DNA from: Bacteroidales bacterium
GTDB lineage: Bacteria; Bacteroidota; Bacteroidia; Bacteroidales; Bacteroidaceae
Direction of reading: 5' to 3'
Assembly: GCA_015060835.1 (NCBI GenBank)
Contig: SUXT01000010.1
Coordinates: 1 to 45,068 of the forward strand
DNA length: 45,068 nucleotides
Positions 25,906 through 35,959 of this stretch are shown here, in pieces (position 1 is the stretch's first letter; each line of letters starts with the position of its first letter). The position numbers and the translations under genes were made by a program. Under the pieces are notes generated by a model that had not been told where the DNA came from, made no database searches, and worked only from the letters and a program-made list of their open reading frames with translations.

Positions 25906-28900
25906 AAAGATTCATGCAACATATTATCATTGCATCGATGGCTATCATGATGATTGTTCTCGATGCATCCGCACAGGTTGATATGCAACGTTCTTTCGGT
26001 GTTGTATGCAAAGACAATAATGACTATATGCTTCCCGAAGGCGGCAACTGGAAAATTACATTCTCAACGACAGACTCTTTGGGCAATAATTACAGGAAGC
26101 CGGTAACAATGGTATTCAACGGCTCGTTGCTTAACGACAGCACAAACATCACTATAGAGACGATTGACAGCCTTATGTTCGATGTGCCGGAACTCCGTTA
26201 TGAGGCAGGGGTCTACGAAATTGAAGAAGAACAGTTCCGGTATATTGTTGAGAGCGACACATTCAAGACCGTATATTTCAGAATAGACTGCATCACCAAA
26301 ATACAGTTGCCCAAGGTGGGACAGAAGGTTATCTGTAATATATACCGAGGGAAATTGCCATACGGTTTTATGGGCGAGGTCGCATCCATGAAAGCCGATT
26401 ATGGCAAAGGATGGATAGAGATGAAATGCAATCCCGTAGCCCTCGAGGATGTCTATTCTGTCTTCTATGGCTGCGGTGTCTCGCACGCAAATGGTTCGGA
26501 TGAGGTTCCCGACTCCATCATCGAAATGCGCAAGGTCAGAAAGCGCGCCTTGACACGCACAATAACCAGAGATGCGATAATCACAGACACCATAGTAAAG
26601 AACATATACACTTTCGAAAAGAAAATCGCCATCACCGATGAAGGAAAAATCAAAGAGGATGAAGATGAAGGTGCGATAGTTATTGCTGCTGAAGGCACTG
26701 CTGTGCTCGGCACATACTGTTCCGTGATAATAAACAATGAAGCCGGAATAAAGAAAGTCAAGTGCACGGTAGACATGACTGTTGGCGGTCTGTTGACAGT
26801 CGATGCCAATGCATCGCTCGAACCCGATGAAGACGAGAAGACATCGCACGATTTTCTCAACATCCCCATTCCGGTGGTAATATTACCTGGATTAAGTGTC
26901 AATGTAGATATAGGAGCGACATGGAACTACAAGTTGGAAGCAAGTTTGCATGCCGAGTCGTGGTTTAATATCTCGCGTACGGCAGGAATAAGCATAGACG
27001 GCAGCAATCGCGATGTAATCTGGACCACAGAAAAAGAGGACAATTCAAAGAAACCATTCAAGTTGGAGAACGGCAATTCGGCAGAAATAACCCTTCAAGG
27101 AGAATTGTTCTTGGCACTACACTGCAAGGTTGGCATAGGTCTCGGAGGTGAAGGTCTTGTATTCCAGCTTAAGTTCGGTACCGGTCCCAAATTTTCGGCA
27201 TCACTACATTACAAGACCGGGCAGAAGGCAAGCACCCTGAATGACGACCCCGACTGGCTTAATGAACGAATAGAGATATACAAAAGCCTCAACGACGGTA
27301 CATTCTTCAAGATAGAATGGGGATTCCTTTTCGATCTTGAATTCTCGGTGGCTAAAGACCAATGGTCGTTTGCCGTGAGCGAATGGCTCGAAAAACTGGG
27401 TATAGACAATGTTCTCTACGTTGATATGTACAGCTTGTTGGCCACCCCATCTACGGATGAGATTAAAAAACGTATGCACTACAACGACTATTGTTACCGA
27501 GGCATACTTCCCAATACCAACAACCTGATATTCTTCTACGATGCAGGAATGATGTTTATAGATGCATCGCCCGGTGCAACCGTCGATGGTCATCCCGATT
27601 ATGTTGTCGAGGGCATTGGCAAATTTGAAGCCATAAAGCCTAATGAAGTCAGTTTCGACCTTAACCTTGAAGATAAGGCGCATATTAAAGGTCGCAGACT
27701 TCATGCCTACCCGATACTCTATAATCCGTTCTTTACGGAGTATGCAGTAATAGGCATTGTGGACACATTGTATATGAACTATAAAGTCAAAATGACGGAT
27801 TCGAAGAAGGATTATGACACATGTACTCTGAAAGCCGAATTTGATGCTGACGCATTGCAGAATCCCAATATAACTGAAGGCGGCTTCATTATATATGACC
27901 CTGAAAACGGAGAAGAGGCGGGACGGGAAATTCTATTCAGCGGTATTTTACCATCCGAGAACAAGCTCGAAACTGTAATGCGCCGTGGAAAATATGTCTT
28001 TGAAGAGTACAACGTAAAAGCCTATCTTTACGACTCGGTAAACGATGAATATTCGTACAGCCCCACATGGCCCTGCGGATTCCTCAGTTATTACACCCCT
28101 GAGACATTGGCACCTACCGAAATAACTGCTGTGGGCGCAACGCTCAACGGTGCAGTGCATCAGGCAGTCGTAGACGCTGAAAACTTCGACCACATAACAA
28201 ACAAGTTCAGTGTGGGATTCACATACTATCCCAACGGCAGCACCGCCATGGATTATCTGAACAATGTCAGAGGCGCAAGTTATAATTGGGACCTTTCAGG
28301 CAAGCTCACTCCGGATACAGAATACCGTTTCCGCACCGTACTTCGCGACAATGAAACCAACAAGCAGTACAATGGTGCCGAGCTCGTTTTTAAGACCAAG
28401 CCCGTATTCTATAACTTCAAGCCATATGTAAATAACGACAATGTCCTCTTGGCAGTAATGGCTGATAAAGGCTTTGTGGACACCGGCAACAAGAGTAAAT
28501 ACTACTTTGTAATTTCCGAAGAGCGCGACAAATGGGAGGACGACAAGGACGTAAGGGTAGTTTACGACGAAGAAATGAACGATGAACTTGACAACAAGGA
28601 TGATAGTCGCGTGCTTGTCCGGATTGTGAAAGTAGGCAACAATGACTTTGGACGCGACGACGATGAGCAGGACTATGACATTGGCATAATGTCCGAAAAA
28701 GGATGGGAGCCGGGTCGCACATATTATGCTAAAGCTGTGTATGACGATGGAAAAGGCCGTCGCTATGAAACAGACATTGTCTCGTTCAAGACACCGGCAC
28801 CGATAGACAACCTTAAGGAGACTCCCGATGCAGAATTTGCTACACTTTTTGCCGATGTCCTATCAACATACGCAGACGGTGCTGCAAAGATAATACTGCG

Positions 28901-29975
28901 ATACACAGAACCCGACAATAAAGCCAAAAGCGAAGGCGACGACGATTATTCCCGAATATGGGACTTCGAAGAACTCGAAATCCAGGAACAATCCGTATGG
29001 AACGATAAGCATAATGGTTTTGAATACATGTCTTATGTGCTTGACGGATTGGAACCATCTACCGAATATATTTACTACTACAAGGTCGTAAAGGAAGTTG
29101 ATGGTGTAAGCACCACATATACCTCTACGTTGGAGAATTTCAAGACAAAGAAACTCGAATATAAAGCGACCACTGAAACTCCGCTCATCAACAAGAACAA
29201 AGTGACACTGAAAGGCAACATCAATGAACTGTTGTGCGACCTGTTGAACAAATCCATAACCGAAGAGAGCGACAGAGACTTCATCATCTACTTTGACGTT
29301 GCTCGCGACAGGGAGATGACCGATGCGATACGCATATACGAAAAGTTCGATGGAGGCCGCACATTCGAAACACAACTTACTAATCTTGCATGGAGCTGTG
29401 ATTTCTATTGCCGATTCTCAGTTCAACCCAAGGGCAATGACAGAGTGTATCGCGGAGCTGTGAAGAAATTTTCGATAGGCGCTGAACCTGTAGACAATTT
29501 CGAAGTAGAGACCTTTGACGTGGCTATAGAGGACGAGTGGACAATCTGCAAAAGCAAAGTAAACAACACCGTACTGGATATAATCAATTCCGACAAGTAT
29601 GATGATATACGTCTCGGCTTTGAATTTGCACCGACAGAGGCAGATATTTTAAATGGAACGGAAGCTGTGGACCGCATTTCCGATGGTACGTTGAACAAAA
29701 GCACCGGTCTTTTTTCAAGCGTGCTTAAACTGAAGCCCAATTCTACTTATTATGCCCGTTCGTTCCTATATTGTGGCGGCAAACTTGTAAACGGCGGTAT
29801 CCGCTCATTCAAGACCGCCGAATACGATGCAGGTCTTATAATTCCTGACATGGAAGCTGTACGCCGTGCCCTTGAAACAAAAGCTGTTTCAAGAGGAAAC
29901 GCTACAGACGAACTTGTAATATTTGACAAAAATGGTGTTTCATCCCGCAATAAAAAGAGAACAACCGATAAATGA
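25902..29975 (+). CDS. large exported beta-rich protein with FN3-like modules, 1357 aa
   Basis: The signal peptide is MKRFMQHIIIASMAIMMIVLDASA-Q. The first half (about 25-720) is beta-rich. It includes a stretch (about 255-450) with Gly/Val/Ile-rich strands (VDMTVGGLLTVDANASLEPD, IPIPVVILPGLSVNVDIGA) reminiscent of the core of the giant protein. From about residue 737 there are five FN3-like modules starting near 737, 840, 976, 1086 and 1203. Each ends with a LxPxTxYxxRxxL...FKT-type motif (LTPDTEYRFRTVLRD, LEPSTEYIYYYKVV, LKPNSTYYARSFLY). The tail is basic (SSRNKKRTTDK) and has no sorting signature. It overlaps both neighbours by ATGA, so it sits firmly within the operon. The function is unknown; it is probably structural or adhesive. 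Confidence 0.8.
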   Translation: MKRFMQHIIIASMAIMMIVLDASAQVDMQRSFGVVCKDNNDYMLPEGGNWKITFSTTDSLGNNYRKPVTMVFNGSLLNDSTNITIETIDSLMFDVPELRYEAGVYEIEEEQFRYIVESDTFKTVYFRIDCITKIQLPKVGQKVICNIYRGKLPYGFMGEVASMKADYGKGWIEMKCNPVALEDVYSVFYGCGVSHANGSDEVPDSIIEMRKVRKRALTRTITRDAIITDTIVKNIYTFEKKIAITDEGKIKEDEDEGAIVIAAEGTAVLGTYCSVIINNEAGIKKVKCTVDMTVGGLLTVDANASLEPDEDEKTSHDFLNIPIPVVILPGLSVNVDIGATWNYKLEASLHAESWFNISRTAGISIDGSNRDVIWTTEKEDNSKKPFKLENGNSAEITLQGELFLALHCKVGIGLGGEGLVFQLKFGTGPKFSASLHYKTGQKASTLNDDPDWLNERIEIYKSLNDGTFFKIEWGFLFDLEFSVAKDQWSFAVSEWLEKLGIDNVLYVDMYSLLATPSTDEIKKRMHYNDYCYRGILPNTNNLIFFYDAGMMFIDASPGATVDGHPDYVVEGIGKFEAIKPNEVSFDLNLEDKAHIKGRRLHAYPILYNPFFTEYAVIGIVDTLYMNYKVKMTDSKKDYDTCTLKAEFDADALQNPNITEGGFIIYDPENGEEAGREILFSGILPSENKLETVMRRGKYVFEEYNVKAYLYDSVNDEYSYSPTWPCGFLSYYTPETLAPTEITAVGATLNGAVHQAVVDAENFDHITNKFSVGFTYYPNGSTAMDYLNNVRGASYNWDLSGKLTPDTEYRFRTVLRDNETNKQYNGAELVFKTKPVFYNFKPYVNNDNVLLAVMADKGFVDTGNKSKYYFVISEERDKWEDDKDVRVVYDEEMNDELDNKDDSRVLVRIVKVGNNDFGRDDDEQDYDIGIMSEKGWEPGRTYYAKAVYDDGKGRRYETDIVSFKTPAPIDNLKETPDAEFATLFADVLSTYADGAAKIILRYTEPDNKAKSEGDDDYSRIWDFEELEIQEQSVWNDKHNGFEYMSYVLDGLEPSTEYIYYYKVVKEVDGVSTTYTSTLENFKTKKLEYKATTETPLINKNKVTLKGNINELLCDLLNKSITEESDRDFIIYFDVARDREMTDAIRIYEKFDGGRTFETQLTNLAWSCDFYCRFSVQPKGNDRVYRGAVKKFSIGAEPVDNFEVETFDVAIEDEWTICKSKVNNTVLDIINSDKYDDIRLGFEFAPTEADILNGTEAVDRISDGTLNKSTGLFSSVLKLKPNSTYYARSFLYCGGKLVNGGIRSFKTAEYDAGLIIPDMEAVRRALETKAVSRGNATDELVIFDKNGVSSRNKKRTTDK

Positions 29976-30361
29976 TAATATCTATGCAGAAAACATATTT
30001 TATAATGCTGATGTTGGCGGCTCTTGTGCCGCTGACATTTGTCTCGTGTGAACTGAACGGTCCATTGTCAATATACGAAATTGTGGTAAACGACAACATT
30101 AACTACCTACCGCCAGAAACCCGAAACGAGATAGCCGAACTAAATCAGGAATTTGCGACAAATGCAAGAGAAAAGGAATATGCACTTACCCGGTTCGACA
30201 AGATTTGCAATGAATTGCAGGCATATTACGACGAAAACCGTGGGAAACTTATTTGGGACGACCTGAATTTTGACATATCACTTTACAATACATCCAATTA
30301 CCGAGGAACAGGTGAAGGCCTACTTGTCAAAAGCCGGATAATTACATACAGAACGGAATAA
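29972..30361 (+). CDS. small lipoprotein, 129 aa
   Basis: A lipoprotein signal (MQKTYFIMLMLAALVPLTFVSC when started at the second Met, 29984) has Cys at the end of LTFVSC. The mature part has a helical region (PPETRNEIAELNQEFATNAREKEYALTRFDKICNELQAYYDE) and a short beta tail (WDDLNFDISLYNTSNY). It overlaps the previous stop by ATGA and is the last gene before the terminator. I do not recognise a family. It is probably a periplasmic or surface accessory of the operon. Confidence 0.75.
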   Translation: MIISMQKTYFIMLMLAALVPLTFVSCELNGPLSIYEIVVNDNINYLPPETRNEIAELNQEFATNAREKEYALTRFDKICNELQAYYDENRGKLIWDDLNFDISLYNTSNYRGTGEGLLVKSRIITYRTE

Positions 30362-30400
30362 TTTTGGAGAGCATAAGCTCTCCAAAATTATCTTTTATTA
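30360..30400 (+). terminator. intrinsic terminator of the surface operon
   Basis: ATTTTGGAGAGC (30361-30372) and GCTCTCCAAAAT (30377-30388) form a perfect 12-bp stem around the loop ATAA, followed by a T-rich ATCTTTTATTATT. The hairpin begins inside the stop codon of the last gene, so it ends the operon. Confidence 0.9.
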
Positions 30401-30497
30401 TTGCAAATTATTCTGTCCGGTAAACATGTTTAAGTTCTTAAGGTTCTATTCTTTAATATTGTTGTCCGGTAAATTTTATTCTGCTTATGTTTTGAAC

Positions 30498-30700
30498 TCC
30501 TCCGTCTTCAAAAACAATGTTTTTGAATCCACCTCCTCTTCAAGAGGAGGAATATAAATCATTGAAAATTACCAATATACGAAATTCTCCCTCTTGAAGA
30601 GGGACATTGCGTAATAAGCAATGTTTGCGACGACGAAAGCTTTAGCTTTCCAAAGGAGTGCCGAGCTTGTGAGGCTTAGCAGGGCGAGGGAGTTCCAATC
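30498..30700. repeat. dispersed palindromic intergenic repeat cluster
   Basis: Several palindromes are packed here. One is CCGTCTTCAAAAACAATG followed by TTTTTGAATCCACCTCC (30502-30536). The others are CCTCCTCTTCAAGAGGAGG (30532-30550), TCCCTCTTGAAGAGGGA (30588-30604) and GAAAGCTTTAGCTTTC near 30637. They are followed by a stretch ending GGCGAGGGAGTTC. The reverse complement of the first part recurs at the window end (45033-45068). This looks like a multicopy non-coding repeat family of the host genome. No gene is supportable here. Confidence 0.6.
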
Positions 30701-30717
30701 ATAGACTTAAATTTGTC

Positions 30718-31114
30718 TTAACCCAACTTTGCTTATCATCAGATGATTCTTTTTGCCTATCAGTCATTTGCCGTTTTTCATTTGTGGCTTTGGGTACTAC
30801 AAACTTTTTTCAATCCTTATCCTTCTGAATGGCATTTTCCTATAGTTTAGCAGTTCGTAGATGTTGTCCGCCGCTTTGTTTGGTTCACTGCACATCCGCA
30901 AGTGGACTTTCTCTCCAAGTGCGTTCGTGGCCTCTGTCGTGACAGCCTTCTGCGTCTTCATCACTCTGACTATTTCCGTCCAGTGGGAAGTGTACCCTTT
31001 CTGTTTGAGTTTGTATCGTATTGTGTTGACTATCCAATAGGCCAGCAGCCCGAAGAAAAGGTGTGCGTCCGAGCGGTCGTCCTTCTGGTGGTGGATGGGT
31101 CAAAGTTGGGTTAA
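30718..31114 (-). mobile_element. internally deleted IS remnant (397 bp) with 14-bp inverted ends
   Basis: TTAACCCAACTTTG (30718-30731) and CAAAGTTGGGTTAA (31101-31114) are perfect 14-bp inverted repeats. Between them, on the minus strand, lies the C-terminal end of a transposase (see the pseudogene entry). The start of the transposase gene is missing. The result is a non-autonomous, MITE-like derivative that could still be moved in trans by a full-length relative. Confidence 0.65.
30797..31096 (-). pseudogene. transposase C-terminal fragment (IS4/IS1634-like)
   Basis: The minus-strand frame reads IHHQKDDRSDAHLFFGLLAY at its start, then YKLKQKGYTSHWTEIVRVM, KAVTTEATNALGEKVHLRMC and a YRKMPFRRIRIEKSL end before TAG at 30799-30797. 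This is the familiar tail of DDE transposases of the IS4/IS1634 type, including the late helix with a catalytic-region YWIVNTIRY-like segment. An in-frame TGA lies two codons upstream of the Ile at 31096, so only about 100 residues remain. The fragment fills most of the small inverted-repeat element. Confidence 0.7.
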
Positions 31115-31489
31115 TTGTTTCCATAAGGGTTGTTTTTGTACCCCTGGTTTAACTCGTCGTGCAGAAAAGTACCAAAAAACAGCTCTACGACACTTCTAAA
31201 CGTTGATTTTTGGTTTAACTCATGGTTTTACTTTACGCTTAAAAACGCCCAAAACAGCAACAAAAAAAGAGTTACATTTCTGCAACCCTCTGATTTACAA
31301 TTTCTTTGCTGTGGTGCCACCAGAATCCTTGAACCATAGCTTTAATGCACGATGTCTCAATTACTTATGATTTGACAACTGCTCAAAAAAGGCCATTTCC
31401 ATAATTGTATCACTCGATTTTTTCACAATTTTGCATCGAAATAGAGGGGTGATTTTAGGCAGTTTTTTAGGGGTATTTTTGAGCGTTTT
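31115..31489. other. gene-free spacer with tRNA-Phe 3'-end-like fragment
   Basis: I see no gene here. GTGGTGCCACCAG at 31311-31323 is identical to 13 nt spanning the 3' end of the tRNA-Phe gene at 36665-36677, in the same orientation, and the next bases (AATCCTTGAACC against GAATCGAACC) resemble the T-arm with an insertion. Two copies of a TTTTTGGTTTAACTC-like string occur near 31152 and 31203. The stretch is AT-rich up to the Fic gene stop. Confidence 0.4.
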
Positions 31490-32377
31490 TCACTCCTCCT
31501 GCTCGTAGTAGTACGAGTAATCAATACCCTTCATAAAGGTTTCACGGTCGTTGATTTTGTCGGTCAAAGCAGACTGCAAAAGTCGCTTGATATCCGACGA
31601 GTCGGCAACACTCTTTTGCATCGCATTCAAGTAGTCGTTCTTGTCAATCTTACTCCAATCAACGCATTTCTGCAACTGCTTTTTGAGAATCAGATCGAGC
31701 CATATACGGGTCGCACGACCATTGCCCTCACGGAACGGGTGAGCGATGTTCATCTCGACATATTTATCGGCAATCTCCTCAAAATTCGTTTCGGGCATTT
31801 GCTCGATGGTTGCAAGTGCCTGCGGAAGAAACTGCGCCATTGCAAACTGAAAACCACCCTTTGCGATATTCACAGTGCGAATTTGACCGGCAAAGTCATA
31901 CAAACCACCAAATAGGTAGGCGTGAATCTGCTGCAAGCCTTTGACCGTGCCGACCTCGATATTGTCGATTAGGCTGCTCTCAAAGAGGGCATACGCCTTC
32001 GACTTGCTCTTGCCGTCAATAGTCTCGTCGCTATTGGTAAACCACTCGACAAAACGCATCGCACGGGCGTTGGGAAAACTCTTTGCGAGGAGCAAAACAC
32101 CATTGTAGTCGAGGACATCAGCGAGTCGTCGCTTGCCATCGGGCGCAAGAAGTCTCAACTGGTTAGTGCCACTAACCACTTCACTTTTCTCGCCTTTAAG
32201 CTTTGTTTTGAGATATTTCCAGTAGTTGCGGTTTTTCTGGTAGTCGTCTTGGTCGTTCAGCACTCCTACGATATCAAGCACAGAGAACCACCATTTGGAT
32301 TTTTCCTCATCCCAAACAGCTCGCACCTCACGGTCATTATAAAATCGAATGGATATTTTTGTCATAAAATTTAGCAC
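31490..32377 (-). CDS. Fic-domain protein with N-terminal Bro-N-like domain, 295 aa
   Basis: Residues about 6-115 resemble the Bro-N/phage antirepressor-type domain ([31 protein letters not shown], then [11 protein letters not shown] and RRLADVLD). Residues about 130-270 form a Fic domain: [20 protein letters not shown] ahead of a complete catalytic motif H213-P-F-R-E-G-N-G-R221. Fic proteins transfer AMP or other groups from nucleotides to target hydroxyls, often as toxins. All motif residues are present, so activity is plausible. No separate antitoxin is seen next to it. The start may be 32377 or Met5 at 32365. It lies 23 nt after the type IIG enzyme on the same strand, so it is probably the last gene of that defence operon. 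Confidence 0.88.
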   Translation of the reverse strand: MLNFMTKISIRFYNDREVRAVWDEEKSKWWFSVLDIVGVLNDQDDYQKNRNYWKYLKTKLKGEKSEVVSGTNQLRLLAPDGKRRLADVLDYNGVLLLAKSFPNARAMRFVEWFTNSDETIDGKSKSKAYALFESSLIDNIEVGTVKGLQQIHAYLFGGLYDFAGQIRTVNIAKGGFQFAMAQFLPQALATIEQMPETNFEEIADKYVEMNIAHPFREGNGRATRIWLDLILKKQLQKCVDWSKIDKNDYLNAMQKSVADSSDIKRLLQSALTDKINDRETFMKGIDYSYYYEQEE

Positions 32378-32400
32378 CGCTATTGTATCAAAACTATTAG

Positions 32401-35400
32401 CTATCTATTTTCAAAAACTAGTCTTACTATAGCATCTATTTTCTTCTGTATATCATTAAGTTTATCCATTCTACCGCCTGTATATGCATCATGAGCATCA
32501 ATAGATAGTTCGGCCAAACTCTTATGATCGTTGTCATTTTTATTGTATTCAGGAATGTTTATATTTTTAACAATATCAATACCTCTATTTGTATTAATTG
32601 TGTAGCCTTGAACTATTGCTTCTATGTCAGATGAGTTTAACACGGCACATAAATAGTGAGCTTCATACTTATCGTCCAAAGAAACACTTAGAACCTTAGA
32701 ATCAGTAACAACTATCTTATTAGAAACATATTGATCTGAAATATTTGAAACGACAACACATTTCATTTCTTGACTTTGCTCCTTCCATAATACTTTATAT
32801 GGCTTAAAAGTATATTCTCCAACATTATCCAATCGATACCAAGGGAATTGTTTGGGGTCAAAGAATTTGCCACTGCGAACTCTAGTTTCATACAATAACT
32901 TTTTGAAATAAAATAGCCATTTATAAGTTAGACTATATTTTGTTTTAAGCACAGATTCTTCAATACCTCTATATATACCATCGCCACTTGAATTATGAGG
33001 AACTAGCATATATAGATAAGAGTTTATACCCCACTTATCAATATTGCGTCCTCCCACCATTGGATAAATTAATTCTTCATCAACAAAGTCTGTGTGTACT
33101 CCTAATTCTAACGCTTCCTTTAATCGCGAGCGCTCTATCAAGTTTGATATATTTATTTTATTATTATGCTTGCTATTTATATTAACTAAATAGACACCCT
33201 TTGCACCGCATGGCTCAATACCTTTACGACCTTTATAAACAGATTTGCCCCGATATAGGTTAAGGTTTTTGATGATTGCAGGCTTTAGTGTTAGCCAAGG
33301 ACTTCTAATATCATCATTTATAGGTATTGCCCATAAATTATCATAATGTATCAACGATTTAATTTGATCCCACTTTGTACTTGAAGATAATTTGTTGCCA
33401 GGTAATATACTACATTCATAATAATGAGTCATCGGATATTGCATCTGTATTCCTTTTTGGAATAGGTATACAGATGTCTTATTTGCCGCAACTCCCTTAA
33501 ATGGATTGATCTTTAACATATCATATACAGCAGTTATGGCAAATGGTATATTTAGACCATCTCTAGTTATAGAAAATTTACGAAAACCCTCTCCACCTTT
33601 TAATGATTTAACAAATGTTTGTGGTAACACAAAGGCCATAATCCCTTTATCATTTAGATAATGGTCCATTGCTACATAAGTAACAGCCATTGCGAAGTCA
33701 TCATGGCTAGTTATTTTATCGTACGCATTTTTTTCAAAAATACCATATGACAGCCATATATCCAGCGTTAATTTTCTATAGCTACTAGACATTGACTTCC
33801 ATCCAATCCAGGGTGGATTTCCCATTATATAATCAAATTTTCCTTTCAGGAAAAGAGGTGCAAATGAATTCTTTAGAATTATAGGCCAGAATCCATCTTT
33901 ACCACTCATGTGTAGAGTTATTAGTTTATTAAAAAGTGTCTCAGTATATTTCTGTTCTTGCTTATTCAGTGATAATTTATTCTCACTTTCTAACCTACCT
34001 AAGAATTCCTCAAATGTAGTATAATCTGTAAGAACACAATCAGAAATAGTCTTAAAAAAATAGTAACTCTTGCTCCTGTCTGACAAAACGGGAATATTAA
34101 ACTCTCCGACCGATGTTGCAATCTCAATGACTCCGGTATTCTCTTTTTGTTTTGCATGAACAGTTGGAACAAGAATAGAATCACACATATATATTGGAAC
34201 AGAGATAGCCTCGCTTAATTGTGTTATATCTCCTAAGGATAATATATAATTTCCTTTCGCAGATATAACTGCAATAGGATTAATATCAAATCCAATGAAA
34301 TTATCTATGATTCTATGTATTAACTCTTGTTCACTAAATCTATTTTGATTAGACTTTATAAAACCTTTTATGAGATGTGTTAAAAACGCACCAGAGCCAC
34401 AAGTAGGGTCTAAAACTCTTTTATCTATATCATAGTTATATCCTGATTTTTCAATTGTAAAGTCTACCAACCAGTCAACTGTATAATATTCACCCATTAA
34501 GTGCCTAATATCTTTAGGCATTAGGTCTTCATATGTTTTCTTTAGAACATCGCCTACAATTTCTGGTTTAATAACAGACGCTGTGGTTTCAAAAGTGTCT
34601 AATTCTTCAATTATTAGATTTATATAATTAATATCTAAATGCTCAGAAAAAAGAAACCATTCAAAAAAATGTATCTCAAAGAAATTGTCAATATATTGAT
34701 TAAAAGAGGATGCCTGCCCTTTAAATAAACGAAGTATATCTGATCGTTGTGCTATATTGTTATTCTTCTCGTATGGATGTTGCAAAGATGAAAATAGGTT
34801 GTATATAAGTATTTTTATAACAATACTATAATATGTTTGTATTGTAAATAATGCTCGCTTAACATCTATATCGCCACAAAGTGAATATGTATTTTTGATT
34901 GCAGATATATGCTTAACAAAATCTGTTTCTTGCTTTTCATATATATCACCAAATATGCGCTGCCACTCATTGTACAGTGTTGCAATGCGAGAGTTTGAGG
35001 TAATATTCGAATTTAATAATTCATATAGATATGGAATAACAGTAGATGTTATCTTCGATTTCGCCGAGAATGACTCTAAAAGGCAATCAGAAGTTAACAT
35101 TTTACGGTCTGTGGAACGAATATACAATATGGTTCTTCTTATTCCAGAATCAATTTCTTTAATTATAGTTGTTTCAAACTCAAGGCTGCGAACATTCTGT
35201 ATTGATTCTGGAATTCTTTTAGTCTTATTTTTATCTATTAGATTGATTGTAGCTCTGGATTTCTTGAATCGACAAAAAACAAAAGTAGAACCATCAAATG
35301 CAATTCCAACCTTAGATAACAAAAGTTTCTCAAATAAGGAATCATCACCAGATGATTGCTCTAATGAAAAATTTATTAAATAATGAAATAAACCACGATC

Positions 35401-35682
35401 TGTCTTGCTACTTTTTCGTCCTCTAAGAGCTTCTTCAACACCATCGTTCGTTCGGAAGTGATTAGGTTTTTTGTACTCAAACAATATATTTGAATAGATA
35501 CTATCGGCACGACCTCCGTATACACTAGATATCTCATTATGAACAGTGTCGGTGAGTCCAAATTGCTGACATATTATAGATATGAAGAAATTGCCAGCAA
35601 TTCTGATTTCCTCTTCGTTGCTTGCTACTAAACATTGCTGTTTAAACTGCTCAATATATAACTTATTACTATTTCTCATCAT
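32401..35682 (-). CDS. type IIG-like restriction-modification enzyme (Eco57I-type), 1093 aa
   Basis: The N-terminus carries a PD-(D/E)XK-like nuclease signature: GGRAD60 ... ILFE69-Y-K71-KP. A helical connector follows, then an N6-adenine methyltransferase with motif I D425-P-T-C-G-S-G-A-F and catalytic N622-P-P-W. A target-recognition region follows (roughly 760-1050, with [20 protein letters not shown] and [18 protein letters not shown]). Nuclease, methylase and specificity parts in one chain are the mark of type IIG systems. The start ATGATGAG overlaps the end of the regulator gene, so translation is probably coupled. Codon use and base composition are clearly more AT-rich than in neighbouring core genes, suggesting horizontal acquisition. 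Alternatives are a BREX- or DISARM-type methylase, but no other genes of those systems are present. Confidence 0.85.
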   Translation of the reverse strand: MMRNSNKLYIEQFKQQCLVASNEEEIRIAGNFFISIICQQFGLTDTVHNEISSVYGGRADSIYSNILFEYKKPNHFRTNDGVEEALRGRKSSKTDRGLFHYLINFSLEQSSGDDSLFEKLLLSKVGIAFDGSTFVFCRFKKSRATINLIDKNKTKRIPESIQNVRSLEFETTIIKEIDSGIRRTILYIRSTDRKMLTSDCLLESFSAKSKITSTVIPYLYELLNSNITSNSRIATLYNEWQRIFGDIYEKQETDFVKHISAIKNTYSLCGDIDVKRALFTIQTYYSIVIKILIYNLFSSLQHPYEKNNNIAQRSDILRLFKGQASSFNQYIDNFFEIHFFEWFLFSEHLDINYINLIIEELDTFETTASVIKPEIVGDVLKKTYEDLMPKDIRHLMGEYYTVDWLVDFTIEKSGYNYDIDKRVLDPTCGSGAFLTHLIKGFIKSNQNRFSEQELIHRIIDNFIGFDINPIAVISAKGNYILSLGDITQLSEAISVPIYMCDSILVPTVHAKQKENTGVIEIATSVGEFNIPVLSDRSKSYYFFKTISDCVLTDYTTFEEFLGRLESENKLSLNKQEQKYTETLFNKLITLHMSGKDGFWPIILKNSFAPLFLKGKFDYIMGNPPWIGWKSMSSSYRKLTLDIWLSYGIFEKNAYDKITSHDDFAMAVTYVAMDHYLNDKGIMAFVLPQTFVKSLKGGEGFRKFSITRDGLNIPFAITAVYDMLKINPFKGVAANKTSVYLFQKGIQMQYPMTHYYECSILPGNKLSSSTKWDQIKSLIHYDNLWAIPINDDIRSPWLTLKPAIIKNLNLYRGKSVYKGRKGIEPCGAKGVYLVNINSKHNNKINISNLIERSRLKEALELGVHTDFVDEELIYPMVGGRNIDKWGINSYLYMLVPHNSSGDGIYRGIEESVLKTKYSLTYKWLFYFKKLLYETRVRSGKFFDPKQFPWYRLDNVGEYTFKPYKVLWKEQSQEMKCVVVSNISDQYVSNKIVVTDSKVLSVSLDDKYEAHYLCAVLNSSDIEAIVQGYTINTNRGIDIVKNINIPEYNKNDNDHKSLAELSIDAHDAYTGGRMDKLNDIQKKIDAIVRLVFENR

Positions 35683-35887
35683 ACCCTATCAATTCTTTTG
35701 GATTCACATTTAATATCTTGGCGATCTCGAAGAGTTGTTCGAGGCTGGGTTGGCGGCGATTGCACGCATAGGCATTGACAATACTGAAGCTCTTGCCAAG
35801 TTGTTCGGCAAGCCAAGTCTGCTTGATTCCCTTTGCTTCAAGGACTTCCTTTATTCTGTTCATATATATTGTATTATTTATTCGCAA
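35669..35887 (-). CDS. XRE-family HTH regulator (controller-type), 72 aa
   Basis: It is a small helix-turn-helix protein: MNRIKEVLEAKGIKQTWLAE, then QLGKSFSIVNAYACNRRQPS and LEQLFEIAKILNVNPKELI, matching the five-helix XRE fold. The Met at 35863 (residue 9) is the likelier start. It begins the HTH domain directly, and a -7-like TATCTTTA at 35898-35905 would put the transcript start near 35891, leaving almost no leader for the first Met. Its last codons overlap the start of the restriction enzyme by 14 nt. Small XRE proteins in this position often act as controller proteins timing restriction expression. Confidence 0.85.
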   Translation of the reverse strand: MRINNTIYMNRIKEVLEAKGIKQTWLAEQLGKSFSIVNAYACNRRQPSLEQLFEIAKILNVNPKELIGYDEK

Positions 35888-35959
35888 TAATTTGTCATAA
35901 AGATATGAAAAATTTTGCTATAATCATAAATTTTAAGGAAAAAACAATGCATTTAGGCA

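Noticed and set aside
31311-31340. A second tRNA-Phe gene
   Set aside because: Only the acceptor 3' strand and a broken T-arm are present; no anticodon or D-arm exists nearby.
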